Assembly: GCF_026967935.1 (NCBI RefSeq)
Contig: NZ_JAPVBL010000002.1
Coordinates: 1-64,000 of the forward strand
DNA length: 64,000 bases
Reading direction: 5' to 3'
DNA from: Modestobacter sp. VKM Ac-2982
GTDB taxonomy: Bacteria > Actinomycetota > Actinomycetes > Mycobacteriales > Geodermatophilaceae
The translations under genes and the position numbers were made by a program. The notes below the pieces were generated by a model. It worked only from the letters and a program-made list of their open reading frames with translations. It ran no database searches and was not told where the DNA came from. Shown here piece by piece: positions 53,118 to 62,846 of the stretch (its first letter is position 1; the number at the start of each line of letters is the position of its first letter).

Positions 53118-53146
53118 CGAGTAGTTTGCTCGAAGCTAACTACTCG
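53118..53146. promoter_or_regulatory. MarR operator, 29-bp near-perfect palindrome
   Basis: Arms of 13 bases (53118-53130 and 53134-53146) with one mismatch surround CGA. The outer CGAGTAGTT/AACTACTCG is perfect. It is noticeably AT-richer than its surroundings and lies 34 bases upstream of marR and 57 upstream of the pump gene. Confidence 0.75.
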
Positions 53147-53202
53147 GGGCAAGCTGAGCGGGAAGTCCACTCCCGACACCGGCCCCGGCCGTGGAGGAAC
53201 GC

Positions 53203-56200
53203 GTGTCCCGTCTCGCCGTCCTGTCCTTGCGCAACCGAGCCCTGGTGGCGCTGGCCACCATCGCGGTGCTCGTGTTCGGACTGATCTCGGCCGGCTCGCT
53301 GAAGCAGGAACTGATCCCCAGCCTGCAGATCCCCGCGGCCGCCGTCGTCGCCGCTCAGCCCGGCGCCTCGCCCGACGTGGTGGAGCGCCAGGTCGTGCTG
53401 CCACTCGAGCAGGCGATCAGCACCGTGGACGGCGTGGTCGCCACGACCTCCACGGCCAGCACCGGGTTGGGCACGGTCACCGTCGAGCTGGAGTACGGGT
53501 CCGACCTCGACCGGGCCACCGCCGCGCTGCAGACCGCGGTCAGCCGGGTGCAGGCACAGCTCCCCGCCGACGTCGAGCCGCAGGTGCTCGCCGGGTCACT
53601 GGCCGATCTCCCCGTCGTGCAGCTGGCGATCGCCGCGCCGGGCGACGCCGCCGCCCTGTCCGACCGCATCGAGGCAGCCGTCGTCCCGCTGTTCGAGCAG
53701 GTCGAGGGGGTCCGCGACGTGACGGTCACCGGGGCCAGCGAGCCCCGGGTGCAGATCGCGCTGGACGCCGCCGCGCTCGCGGCAGCCGGGATCCCGGCTG
53801 CCGCGGTCACGACCGTGCTGGAGGAGAACGGCGTGGTGCTGCCCGCCGGCACGGTGACGGAGGGGGAGCAGACCCTCTCGGTGCAGGCCGGTGACCGGCT
53901 CACCTCGGTCGAGGAGCTCCGCGCCGTCCCGCTGACCGGCGCCGACGGTGCCGTCGTCCCGCTGGGCGAGGTCGCCACGGTCGAGCTGGGCGAGGCGCCG
54001 GCGACGTCCTACTCGCGGGTCGACGGCCAGCCCGCCCTCTCGGTCGGGCTCACCCAGACCCCGGACGGCAACACCGTCGACATCTCGAACGCCGTGGCCG
54101 ACCTGCTGCCGCAGGTGCGGGAGCTGCTGGGTGCGGGCAGCACGGTCGCCGTGGTGTTCGACCAGGCGCCGTTCATCGAGGAGTCGATCGAGGGCCTGGC
54201 CACCGAGGGCGGGCTCGGGCTGCTGTTCGCCCTCGTCGTGATCCTGGTCTTCCTGGGCTCCGTGCGCTCCACGCTGATCTCGGCGATCTCGATCCCGGTG
54301 TCGCTGTGCGTGACCTTCATCGGCCTGCAGGTGGCCGGCTTCTCGCTGAACATCCTCACCCTGGGCGCGCTGACCGTCTCGATCGGCCGCGTGGTCGACG
54401 ACTCGATCGTGGTCATCGAGAACATCAAGCGGCACCTGTCCTACGGCGAGGGGCGCACCCGGGCGATCCTCGGCGGGGTCCGCGAGGTGGCCGGGGCGAT
54501 CACCTCCTCGACCATCGCCACCGCCGCGGTCTTCCTGCCGATCGCGCTGGTGGGGGGCCTGGTCGGTGAGCTCTTCCGGCCGTTCGCGCTCACCGTCGCG
54601 ATCGCCCTCCTCGCCTCCCTGGTCGTCTCGTTGACCATCGTCCCGGTCATCGCCTCGGCGTTCCTCAAGGCGCCGGAGACCGACCGCGAGGAGACCGCCG
54701 AGCTGGCCCGGGAGCGGGAGGCGGCCGAGGCGGTGGAACGGCGTACCTGGTTGCAGCGGCTGTACGTCCCGGCACTGCGCGGCGTGCTGGCGCACCGCCG
54801 CTGGACCGTCGCCGGTGCGCTGGCCGTCTTCGTCGGCACCCTGGCGCTCACCCCGCTGCTGCAGACCAACTTCATCGGCGACGCCGGCGAGGACACCGTC
54901 ACCGTGACCGCCGCCTACCCGGCCGGCACCAGCCTGGCCGCGCAGGACGAGCGGGCCCGCGTGCTGGAGGAGGCGCTGGGTGAGCTGGCCGGGGTGGAGA
55001 CCGTGCAGACCACGGTCGGCTCGGCCGGCGGGTTCGCCGCGTTTAACGGGGGCGGCGGCACGCCCACGGCGACCTTCTCCCTGACCCTGGCCGAGGACGG
55101 CGGCCCCGAGGAGACCCGCGCGGAGATCCGGACGGTCGCCGGGGACCTCGCCGACGTCGGTGACGTGACGGTGGCGGCGGCCGGGTCCGGGTTCGGCAGC
55201 TCCACGGTCGACGTGCTGGTCCAGGCGGCCGACGCCAACGTGCTGGCCGACGCCGCCGACCAGGTGCAGCAGGCCGTGGCGGAGGTCCCCGGGGCCACCG
55301 ACGTGACCAACGACCTGTCGGCCGGGCTGCCGGTTGTGCGGGTCGACGTCGACCCGGTCGCGGCGGCCCAGGTCGGGCTGACCCAGGCGCAGGTGACCCG
55401 CACCCTGGCCGGGCTGACCAACGCCGTCCCGCTGGGGGAGATCGACGTCGACGACGCGACCACCCCGGTCTACCTGGACCCGGTGCAGGCCCCGGAGACG
55501 GTCGAGCAGCTCCGCGCGGTCGTGCTGCCGACGGCCGGGGGCCTGGTGCCGCTGACCCAGCTGGCGACCGTCGAGGAGGCCCAGGCACCGAGCTCGATCA
55601 CCCGGGTCGACGGCGAGCGCAGCGCGACCGTGTCAGCGACCCCGGCCGACGCCGACCTCGGCGCGCTGACCACCGCGCTGCAGGCGGCGATCGACGACCT
55701 GGAGCTGCCGGCCGGTGCCGAGGTGTCGATCGGCGGTGTCGCCGCCGACCAGGGCGAGGCCTTCGCCGACCTGGGCCTGGCGCTGGTGATCGCGGTGGTG
55801 ATCGTCTACCTGGTGATGGTGGCGACCTTCCGCAGCCTGGCCCAGCCGTTCATCCTGCTCGTCTCCGTGCCGTTCGCCGCGACCGGTGCGCTGCTGATGC
55901 TGCTGGTCACGGGCACCCCGCTGGGCGTGCCCGCGCTGATCGGCGTCCTCATGCTGATCGGCATCGTGGTGACGAACGCGATCGTGCTGATCGACCTGGT
56001 CAACCAGTACCGCGAGCGCGGCCGCCCGCTGGCCGAGGCGGTCAGCGAGGGGGCCCGTCAGCGGCTGCGGCCGATCGTGATGACGGCGGCGGCCACGGTG
56101 CTGGCGTTGACCCCGATGGCGTTCGGGCTCACCGGCGGCGGGGTGTTCATCTCCCAGCCGCTGGCCCTGGTCGTGATCGGCGGGCTGATCAGCTCCACGG

Positions 56201-56328
56201 TGCTGACCCTGCTGCTGGTGCCGGTGCTCTACACCTCGCTGGAGACCCGCCGCGAGCGGCGGGCGGCGAAGCGCGCAGGTGCCGGGCAGTCGGAGCCGGC
56301 GGTGGAGGAGGAGCTGCAGCCGGCCTGA
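53203..56328 (+). CDS. RND family efflux pump (HAE1/AcrB-like)
   Basis: A 1041-residue resistance-nodulation-division transporter with the usual 12-helix plan: a helix near the N-terminus (VALATIAVLVFGLISAG), a large outer loop, helices with ALVVILVFLGSVRSTLI, and the proton-relay aspartates in GRVVDDSIVVIENIKRHL; the second half repeats this (VTNAIVLIDLVNQYRERG). It exports lipophilic compounds by proton motive force. No periplasmic adaptor gene is next to it, as in SwrC/YerP of Gram-positives. GTG 53203 has GGAGG; a GTG at 53191 would add four residues. Confidence 0.95.
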   Translation: MSRLAVLSLRNRALVALATIAVLVFGLISAGSLKQELIPSLQIPAAAVVAAQPGASPDVVERQVVLPLEQAISTVDGVVATTSTASTGLGTVTVELEYGSDLDRATAALQTAVSRVQAQLPADVEPQVLAGSLADLPVVQLAIAAPGDAAALSDRIEAAVVPLFEQVEGVRDVTVTGASEPRVQIALDAAALAAAGIPAAAVTTVLEENGVVLPAGTVTEGEQTLSVQAGDRLTSVEELRAVPLTGADGAVVPLGEVATVELGEAPATSYSRVDGQPALSVGLTQTPDGNTVDISNAVADLLPQVRELLGAGSTVAVVFDQAPFIEESIEGLATEGGLGLLFALVVILVFLGSVRSTLISAISIPVSLCVTFIGLQVAGFSLNILTLGALTVSIGRVVDDSIVVIENIKRHLSYGEGRTRAILGGVREVAGAITSSTIATAAVFLPIALVGGLVGELFRPFALTVAIALLASLVVSLTIVPVIASAFLKAPETDREETAELAREREAAEAVERRTWLQRLYVPALRGVLAHRRWTVAGALAVFVGTLALTPLLQTNFIGDAGEDTVTVTAAYPAGTSLAAQDERARVLEEALGELAGVETVQTTVGSAGGFAAFNGGGGTPTATFSLTLAEDGGPEETRAEIRTVAGDLADVGDVTVAAAGSGFGSSTVDVLVQAADANVLADAADQVQQAVAEVPGATDVTNDLSAGLPVVRVDVDPVAAAQVGLTQAQVTRTLAGLTNAVPLGEIDVDDATTPVYLDPVQAPETVEQLRAVVLPTAGGLVPLTQLATVEEAQAPSSITRVDGERSATVSATPADADLGALTTALQAAIDDLELPAGAEVSIGGVAADQGEAFADLGLALVIAVVIVYLVMVATFRSLAQPFILLVSVPFAATGALLMLLVTGTPLGVPALIGVLMLIGIVVTNAIVLIDLVNQYRERGRPLAEAVSEGARQRLRPIVMTAAATVLALTPMAFGLTGGGVFISQPLALVVIGGLISSTVLTLLLVPVLYTSLETRRERRAAKRAGAGQSEPAVEEELQPA

Positions 56329-56332
56329 CGCC

Positions 56333-56398
56333 GAGTGCGCAGTTCCGGTCGCCCGACGCGGCGTGTCCACGCGTGTCGGCGACCGGAACTGCTCACTC
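56333..56398. terminator. long hairpin between convergent RND and MFS genes
   Basis: GCAGTTCCGGTCGCC (56339-56353) pairs perfectly with 56378-56392, and the stem extends outward through GAGTG/CACTC; the loop itself can fold further. It overlaps the stop of the MFS gene. Confidence 0.75.
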
Positions 56399-57853
56399 GG
56401 ACGCGGAGGCGGCGGGGAGGGGTGCGGGCACCGGGTCGGCAGCGCGGGCCCGGCCGGGCAGGAAGGCGGTCAGTACCGCCAGCGCGAGGCACGCCCCGCA
56501 GCCGATCGCGGCCAGGGCGGTGTAGCCGCTGGACGGCGGGAAGTCGGCGCCGGCCGGGGTCAGCGCCTCCAGCACCGTCGCGCTCAGCGCGCTGCCGAGG
56601 GCGAACCCGATGTAGCGCAGCACCTGGTTCAGGCTCATCGCACTGCCGGTCTCCCCGGCCGGCACGGCGCCGACGATGAGCCCGGGCAGCGCCGCGAAGG
56701 TGAGGCCCACGCCGAACCCGGCGACCGCCATCGCGACGAACAGCTGCCACAGCTCCTCGCGCACCAGGCCGAACAGCACCGTGCCCAGCAGCAGGACGAT
56801 GGCGCCGGCCGGCAGGACCACCCGCGGCCCGGCGGCGCGGTCCAGCGGCCGGCCGACCCGGCTGGCCAGGAAGCTGGCGACGGAGAACGGCAGCAGGATC
56901 AGTCCGGCCACCACGATCGAGGTGCCGAAGCCGTAGCCGGTGGACTCGGGGGTCTGCGCGAGTCGGGGCACCGAGGACAGCAGCAGGTAGTTGGCCAGGC
57001 CGACGAGCAGGGCGGCGCCGTGCGCGGTCGCCGGGACCCGGCCGCGGGCCAGCCGCAGGTCGACCAGCGGGGCCTGCGCGCGCAGCTGCCACACCACCCA
57101 GGCGACCAGGGCGAGGACGGCGACCACGGCCAGCCCGAGCACCGAGGGCGAGGTCCAGCCCCAGGTGCCGGCCTCGCCGAGGGCCAGCAGCCCGGTGGAC
57201 AGCGCGATCCCGAGCAGCACCGCGCCGGCGACGTCGAGCCGGCGGGGCGGCACGTCGGGCGAGGGCGGGTACACCAGTGCCGCGGCGGCCAGCGCCAGCA
57301 CGCTGGCGCCGGCGCCGAACCAGAAGGCGGCGTGCACCCCGCCGAACTCGGCGATCGCCCCGGTCAGCGGGTACCCCACACCGACACCGGCGGCGACGGT
57401 CACCGACAGCGCCGCGACCGTGGTCCGGGACCGCTCCCCGGTCAGGGCGGTGCGGGCGGTGGCGATCGCGAGCGGGGTCAGCCCCAGACCGACCCCCTGC
57501 AGCCCGCGGCCGGCGATCAGCCAGCCCAGGCCCAGCGGCAGCGCGGCGAGCACGTTGCCCAGCAGCACCACGGTGAGCACGACGAGCACCACCGTGCGCC
57601 GGTGCCGGCCGTCGCCGAGCCGCCCGATCACCGGCGTGGCCACCGCGCCGACCACGAGGGTGACGGTGAGCGACCACTGCGCGCTGGTGATCGAGACGTC
57701 GTTGGCCGCGGCGATCGCCGGGACCAGCGGTGCACCGAGGCTGCTGATGACCGCGACGAGCATGGCCAGGTAGATCAGCACCGGCACGAGGGCCGGCCGG
57801 GCCGGCGATGCGGGAGGAGCGCTCACGCCGGCGACGGTAGTTGCGTTCTGCAC
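56393..57853 (-). CDS. MFS drug-efflux-type transporter
   Basis: A 486-residue permease with about 14 helices, consistent with the DHA2 (EmrB/QacA) group. VIGRLGDGRHRRTVVLV is motif A, and ALSVTVAAGVGVGYPLTGAIAEFGG is the motif C antiporter signature in helix 5. It likely exports a drug or metabolite. GTG 57853 gives MQNATTVAG; no ribosome-binding site is evident and a GTG ten codons later is possible. Confidence 0.9.
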   Translation of the reverse strand: MQNATTVAGVSAPPASPARPALVPVLIYLAMLVAVISSLGAPLVPAIAAANDVSITSAQWSLTVTLVVGAVATPVIGRLGDGRHRRTVVLVVLTVVLLGNVLAALPLGLGWLIAGRGLQGVGLGLTPLAIATARTALTGERSRTTVAALSVTVAAGVGVGYPLTGAIAEFGGVHAAFWFGAGASVLALAAAALVYPPSPDVPPRRLDVAGAVLLGIALSTGLLALGEAGTWGWTSPSVLGLAVVAVLALVAWVVWQLRAQAPLVDLRLARGRVPATAHGAALLVGLANYLLLSSVPRLAQTPESTGYGFGTSIVVAGLILLPFSVASFLASRVGRPLDRAAGPRVVLPAGAIVLLLGTVLFGLVREELWQLFVAMAVAGFGVGLTFAALPGLIVGAVPAGETGSAMSLNQVLRYIGFALGSALSATVLEALTPAGADFPPSSGYTALAAIGCGACLALAVLTAFLPGRARAADPVPAPLPAASASE

Positions 57854-57948
57854 AGAAGAGGGGGTGTCGCTTCCGCCCAGCGGCGTACCGGTGCCGACCG
57901 CTGGGTAGCGTCGCCGGTGCTGGTGGAGGTCGACGACGAGGGAGCGGG

Positions 57949-59271
57949 ATGCCGGACTGGGTGCAGGACGCGGTGTGGTGGCACGTCTACCCGCTGGGCT
58001 TCGTGGGCGCGGAGCGGGAGGCGACCGACGTCGTGACGCACCGGCTTGACCGGCTCACCGCCTGGCTGGACTACGCGGTCGAGCTGGGCGCCAACGGCCT
58101 GGCCCTGGGTCCGGTTTTCGCCTCCAGCACGCACGGCTACGACACCGTCGACCACGGTCGGATCGACCCGCGGCTCGGCGACGACGACGACTTCGACGAG
58201 CTGGTGGCGGCCGCCCACGAGCGCGGCCTGCGGGTGCTGCTCGACGGGGTGTTCAACCACGTCGGCCGCGAGCACCCGGCGTTCCAGGCGGTCGTCGACC
58301 GGGGGCCCGACGCGCCCTCGGCGGCCTGGTTCCGGCTGCGCTGGCCGGACGGCTGGCAGCCCGGCGTCGTCCCGGAGTACGACACCTTCGAGGGCCACGG
58401 CCAGCTGGTCGCGCTCGACCACTCCGCCCCCGTGGTCGCCGACTGGGTGGCCGAGGTGATGACGCACTGGCTGGACCGCGGCGCCGACGGCTGGCGACTG
58501 GACGCGGCCTACGCCGTCCCGTCCTCGTTCTGGGCGACCGTGCTGCCCCGGGTCCGCGAGCAGCACCCCGAGGCCTACCTGGTCGGTGAGGTGATCCACG
58601 GCGACTACGCGCAGGTGGTGCGTGAGTCGACTATGGACGCGGTCACCCAGTACGAGCTGTGGAAGGCGATCTGGAGCTCACTCAACGACGGCAACCTGCA
58701 CGAGCTCGCCCACGCCCTCGGCCGGCACGACGGGTTCCTGGACACGTTCGTGCCGCTGACCTTCGTCGGCAACCACGACGTCACCCGGATCGCCAGCCGA
58801 CTCGACGACGTCCGCCACCTGCCGCACGCGCTGGCGGTGCTGTTCACCGTGGGCGGCACGCCGTCGGTCTACGCCGGCGACGAACAGGCCTTCACCGGGG
58901 TCAAGGAGGACCGGGCCGGCGGGGACGACGCCGTCCGGCCGCCCTTCCCCGACTCGCCGGAGGAGCTGGCGCCCTTCGGCGAGCCCACCCGCCGGCTGCA
59001 CCAGGAGCTGATCGGGCTGCGCCGGCGGCACCGCTGGCTGCACACCGCCCGGGTCACGCCGCTGCACCGGGACAACCGGCAGCTCAGCTACGCCGTGACC
59101 GGCGACGGGCAGCGGCTGGTGGTGGCGCTGAACCTGGCCGACGGCGAGGTGACGCTGCCGGCGGGCGGGGCGGGGGAGCTGTTGGCCGGAGCAGGCGCCG
59201 TGCGGCAGCCGGGCACCGACCGCGCGGCCGTCTCGCTGCCCGCGCACGGGTGGGCCATCCTGACCGGGTGA
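57949..59271 (+). CDS. GH13 alpha-amylase family glycoside hydrolase
   Basis: A 440-residue GH13 enzyme of short length. The catalytic set is Asp185 (GWRLDAAY), Glu214 (LVGEVIHG) and Asp277 (FVGNHDV); DGVFNHVG is conserved region I. A barrel with a short C-terminal beta domain (residues about 370-440) is predicted. It may be a maltogenic amylase or trehalose-metabolism-related hydrolase, but the subfamily is not clear. ATG 57949 has GGAG and a TAGCGT promoter element about 40 bases upstream. No signal peptide, so it acts inside the cell. Confidence 0.9.
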   Translation: MPDWVQDAVWWHVYPLGFVGAEREATDVVTHRLDRLTAWLDYAVELGANGLALGPVFASSTHGYDTVDHGRIDPRLGDDDDFDELVAAAHERGLRVLLDGVFNHVGREHPAFQAVVDRGPDAPSAAWFRLRWPDGWQPGVVPEYDTFEGHGQLVALDHSAPVVADWVAEVMTHWLDRGADGWRLDAAYAVPSSFWATVLPRVREQHPEAYLVGEVIHGDYAQVVRESTMDAVTQYELWKAIWSSLNDGNLHELAHALGRHDGFLDTFVPLTFVGNHDVTRIASRLDDVRHLPHALAVLFTVGGTPSVYAGDEQAFTGVKEDRAGGDDAVRPPFPDSPEELAPFGEPTRRLHQELIGLRRRHRWLHTARVTPLHRDNRQLSYAVTGDGQRLVVALNLADGEVTLPAGGAGELLAGAGAVRQPGTDRAAVSLPAHGWAILTG

Positions 59272-59328
59272 GCAAGTGCACAGCCCGGTTCGGGAAGGGT
59301 GGCGGGTGGGACGGCGTCGTCCCTGTAC

Positions 59329-60678
59329 GTGACTGAGTCAGCGATCCGGACGCCCTCCCGCGCCTACGTGATCTGGCTGATCGGCCTGGTCGCGTACGCG
59401 GTCGCGATCTTCCACCGCGCCTCGCTCGGGGTCGCCGGGATCGAGGCGCAGGAGCGGTTCTCCGCCGGGGCGTCGGCGATCTCGCTGTTCCTGGTCCTGC
59501 AGCTGGCCGTCTACGCCGGCCTGCAGGTGCCGGTCGGTGTGCTGCTGGACCGGTTCGGCTCGCGGAAGATGATCGTCGCCGGCGCGCTCACGATGGCCGT
59601 GGGGCAGTTGGTGCTCGCCCTGGCCGACAGCGTCCCCACCGCGGTCGTGGCCCGGGTGCTGGTGGGCGCCGGTGACGCGATGACCTTCATCAGCGTGCTC
59701 CGGTTGGTGCCGCTGTGGTTCCCCGGCCGCACCGTCCCGGTGGTCACCCAACTGACCGGGATCCTCGGTCAGGTCGGCCAGATCGTGGCCGCCTACCCGC
59801 TGGTCGCGCTGCTGCACACCGCCGGCTGGACGCCGACCTTCCTGGGCGCCGCCGCGGTCAGCGTGCTGGTCGGCATCCTGGTGCTGGTCGCGCTGCGCGA
59901 CGCCCCGCCCGGCACCCCGCCTCCGACCGTGGCCGGGATGGCCGCCGTCCGGGCGAACCTGGCGGCTGCCTGGCGCGAGCCGGGCACCCGGATCGGGCTC
60001 TACACGCACCTGGTCACCCAGTTCTCCGGCACCGTCTTCGCGCTGCTGTGGGGCTACCCGTTCCTGACCGTGGGCCAGGGGCTGGCGCCCGGGACGGCGG
60101 CCGGGCTGCTGACCCTGCTGGTGTTGGTCGGGATGGCCTTCGGTCCGCTGCTCGGCCGGCTGGTCGGGAAGTGGCCGTTGCGCCGCTCCAACCTGGTCTT
60201 CGGCATCCTCACCGTCACCGCGGCGATCTGGACCGTCGTGCTGCTGTGGCCGGGCCGTGCGCCGCTGTGGCTGCTCGTCATCCTGGTCGTGGTGCTGGGC
60301 ACCAACGGCCCCGGCTCGATGATCGGCTTCGACTACGCCCGCACCGAGAACCCGGTCGAGCGGTCCGGCAGCGCCACCGGGTTCGTCAACGTGGGCGGCT
60401 TCTTCGCCTCGCTGTGCACCGTGCTGGCGATCGGCTTCGTGCTCGACGCGATGACCCCCGGCAGCTCCACCGACTACTCGCTGGACGCCTTCCGGGCGGC
60501 GTTCGCCGTGCAGTACGTCTTCTGGGCGATCGGGCTGTTCGGGGTGCTGACCCACCGGCGGCACCTGCGCGCCCGGATGGCCCGGGACGGCGTCGTCATG
60601 GTGCCGCTGGTGACCGCGGTGAACGCCCGGCTGCGCGGCCGGTCGGCCTACGACACCCCACCGCGGGAGAAGGACTGA
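59329..60678 (+). CDS. MFS transporter
   Basis: A 449-residue permease with about 12 helices. AYVIWLIGLVAYAVAIFHRASLGVAG is helix 1 with a conserved FHR motif; GVLLDRFGSRKMIVAG is motif A; GDAMTFISVLRLVPLWFPGRTVPVV is helix 5. It looks like the nitrate/organic-anion type MFS members. Start is uncertain: GTG 59329 and GTG 59299 are both without a good ribosome-binding site. Its gene converges on DUF2254 with a 4-base gap. Confidence 0.85.
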   Translation: MTESAIRTPSRAYVIWLIGLVAYAVAIFHRASLGVAGIEAQERFSAGASAISLFLVLQLAVYAGLQVPVGVLLDRFGSRKMIVAGALTMAVGQLVLALADSVPTAVVARVLVGAGDAMTFISVLRLVPLWFPGRTVPVVTQLTGILGQVGQIVAAYPLVALLHTAGWTPTFLGAAAVSVLVGILVLVALRDAPPGTPPPTVAGMAAVRANLAAAWREPGTRIGLYTHLVTQFSGTVFALLWGYPFLTVGQGLAPGTAAGLLTLLVLVGMAFGPLLGRLVGKWPLRRSNLVFGILTVTAAIWTVVLLWPGRAPLWLLVILVVVLGTNGPGSMIGFDYARTENPVERSGSATGFVNVGGFFASLCTVLAIGFVLDAMTPGSSTDYSLDAFRAAFAVQYVFWAIGLFGVLTHRRHLRARMARDGVVMVPLVTAVNARLRGRSAYDTPPREKD

Positions 60679-60682
60679 CCGC

Positions 60683-62005
60683 TCAGATCGAGCGGGTCTC
60701 CCCGGCCCGGTCGGCGTAGGCGGCCACCAGGTCGCCGTCCAGGGCCAGCTGCACCCGCCGGCGCATGTCCTGCACCGCGTCGGCGTCGTCCTGCGCCGCC
60801 TGTTCGGGCAGCTGCACGACGGTGGCCTCCGCCGCCCGGGCGATCTCGGCCCGCTGGACGTCGTCCCGGCAGGAGACGGCGACGTCCCGGAGCGTCTGCA
60901 GGATCGAGGTGAGGACGCTGGGCTCGGCGCCGCCGAAGCGGCGCAGCTGCCCGCAGGTCAGCTCCAGGTAGTAGTGCAGGTCCCGGTCGGGGACGACCGC
61001 ACGCCCCACGCCGTCCGGGTCCCGGTGCAGCGTGGGGCCCAGGTGCGAGCCGACGACCCGGCTCAGCAGGTCTCCCATGTGGCCGAGTGCGGTGGCCGCC
61101 GTCACCGGGTCGTTGATGCTCGGGGACACCGCCTTGACCGCGATGTCCTCCAGCTGCCGGAACCCGAACCCGGCGTCCTGGTCCAGCGTCCGCTCGTAGC
61201 CCAGGTCGACCGCGGCCCGCACCTCGTCGGCGAGTCGGTCGGGCACGCCGCCGCCGGCACCGGACCAGACCGTCGCGATCGGGGTCAGCCGGACGACGTG
61301 GTCGCCCGGCCGGGTCTCGATCCGGACCACCGCGTCGTGCTCGCGGGCGAGCTGGACCAGCCGCTCGACGTCGACCGACCGCACGTACCCGCTGGCCGTC
61401 GCGTGCACCAGCTCACCGGCGGCCTGGTCCAGGTCCAGCTGGCCGGGGTCGTCGATCGGCTCGTCGTAGCGGGGGTAGAACTCCTCGATTGCCTTCTTCG
61501 TCTCGTCGTGCACCTTGAGCATCAGCGTGTCCACCCGCAGCAGCCGGGTCATGTGCGAGATGAACGTGAGGCCGGCGGCGAAGGCGGCGATGCCGAGCAG
61601 CAGGGCGACCAGCGCGCTGACCACCGGCACCGGTGAGCTGCTGTCCAGCTGGCGGATCGCCACGATGCTGAAGACGAACGCGGCCGTGAGCACCGACAGC
61701 ACGCCCTTGGAGATGCGGTCCCGGGTGACCTCGCGCAGCAGCCGGGGCGAGAACTGCTGGGAGGCGAGCTGCAGGGCGACGACGGTGAGGCTGAACGTCA
61801 GGGTGGTCACGGTCACCACCGCGGTGGCCACCACCTCGAACATGCTCGACGCTGCGGCTTGGTCACCCGGCCAGAGGTGCGTCAGCCAGCCGTCGGTCGG
61901 GCGGATCCGGGTCAGCCCGAGCGAGGCGAGTGCGGCCACCACCCCGGCCACCGTCGGCCACAGCCACAGCGGCGACCGGGAGCTCTCCGCGCTGCCCCCC
62001 GTCAC
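60683..62005 (-). CDS. DUF2254 membrane protein
   Basis: A 440-residue protein with four N-terminal membrane helices (PLWLWPTVAGVVAALASLGLT; FEVVATAVVTVTTLTFSLTVVALQL; GVLSVLTAAFVFSIVAI; VVSALVALLLGIAAFAAGLTFI) and a long cytoplasmic domain with LRVDTLMLKVHDETKKAIEE and DAGFGFRQLEDIAVKAVSPSINDPVTA, the DUF2254 signature. Function unknown. Its GTG start overlaps the upstream spermidine-synthase-like gene by four bases. Confidence 0.9.
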   Translation of the reverse strand: MTGGSAESSRSPLWLWPTVAGVVAALASLGLTRIRPTDGWLTHLWPGDQAAASSMFEVVATAVVTVTTLTFSLTVVALQLASQQFSPRLLREVTRDRISKGVLSVLTAAFVFSIVAIRQLDSSSPVPVVSALVALLLGIAAFAAGLTFISHMTRLLRVDTLMLKVHDETKKAIEEFYPRYDEPIDDPGQLDLDQAAGELVHATASGYVRSVDVERLVQLAREHDAVVRIETRPGDHVVRLTPIATVWSGAGGGVPDRLADEVRAAVDLGYERTLDQDAGFGFRQLEDIAVKAVSPSINDPVTAATALGHMGDLLSRVVGSHLGPTLHRDPDGVGRAVVPDRDLHYYLELTCGQLRRFGGAEPSVLTSILQTLRDVAVSCRDDVQRAEIARAAEATVVQLPEQAAQDDADAVQDMRRRVQLALDGDLVAAYADRAGETRSI

Positions 62006-62688
62006 CGCTGTCCACCGGCCCGGCGGGCGACGGTGATCGCGTAGTCGAAGCGCCGGCCGTCACGCTGCACCGGCAGCACCAGGTGCGCGGCGTCGACCGC
62101 GTCGGGCAGCGCGGACAGCCGGCCGGCGAGCTCCGGCGCAGGGTCGCTGGACCAGACGGCCAGCACGCCACCGGGCCGCAGTGCGGCGATCGCGGTGGCC
62201 AGCCCGGCCTCCTCGTACAGCGGCGCGTTCGTGTGGTGGACGAGGAACGCAGGCCCGTTGTCGACGTCCAGCAGCACCGCGTCGTAGCGGCCGGGGGAGC
62301 CGGCGAGGTGGTCGGCCACGTCGGTCACGTGCAGCCTCAGCCGCCGGTCGACGCCGCTCAGCGCGGGCAGCAGGCCGCGGCCCGCCCACCCCACCAGTGC
62401 ACCCTGCAACTCCGCCACGTCGACCGCGGCCACCCGGGGGTCGGCCAGTGCGGTGGCCGCGGTCCAGCCCAGGCCCAGCCCGCCGACCAGCACCCGGAGC
62501 CGGTCGCCGGCGCAGCGGGCCAGTGCCTCGGTCGCCAGCGCCCGCTCGGTCGAGGTGTCCACGTCGTCCATCGCGAAGACGCCGTCCACGATGAGCTCGA
62601 GGTGCGTGGCGCCGTCCTCGGCGGTGCGCCGGCGCAGGACGACCTCGCCGTGCGGGCCGCTCGCCCGGCCGAGCTCGGTGACCGTCAT
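62002..62688 (-). CDS. spermidine-synthase-like methyltransferase-fold protein
   Basis: A 228-residue Rossmann protein of the polyamine-synthase family. RVLVGGLGLGWTAATAL is the nucleotide-binding loop, VDVAELQGALVGW the acidic residue after strand 2, and YDAVLLDVDNGPAFLVHHTN matches the DxxD region of spermidine synthases. The polyamine-site residues are reduced, so true aminopropyl transfer is uncertain. It is the first gene of an operon with DUF2254. ATG 62688. Confidence 0.85.
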   Translation of the reverse strand: MTVTELGRASGPHGEVVLRRRTAEDGATHLELIVDGVFAMDDVDTSTERALATEALARCAGDRLRVLVGGLGLGWTAATALADPRVAAVDVAELQGALVGWAGRGLLPALSGVDRRLRLHVTDVADHLAGSPGRYDAVLLDVDNGPAFLVHHTNAPLYEEAGLATAIAALRPGGVLAVWSSDPAPELAGRLSALPDAVDAAHLVLPVQRDGRRFDYAITVARRAGGQR

Positions 62689-62846
62689 CGCGCGCTGCCC
62701 GGGCGGAGCCGGCCAGAGGAGGGTGCGGGGCGGGGGAGCAGCGGGGCCTCCGGGGGTGGTTCCGCGTCGGCGTGGCTGACCGAGCAGGACGGACTCTGCC
62801 ACGGGGCCGACCCCCGCACCCACCGGCGTCGCGTGCCGGGGGCAGC

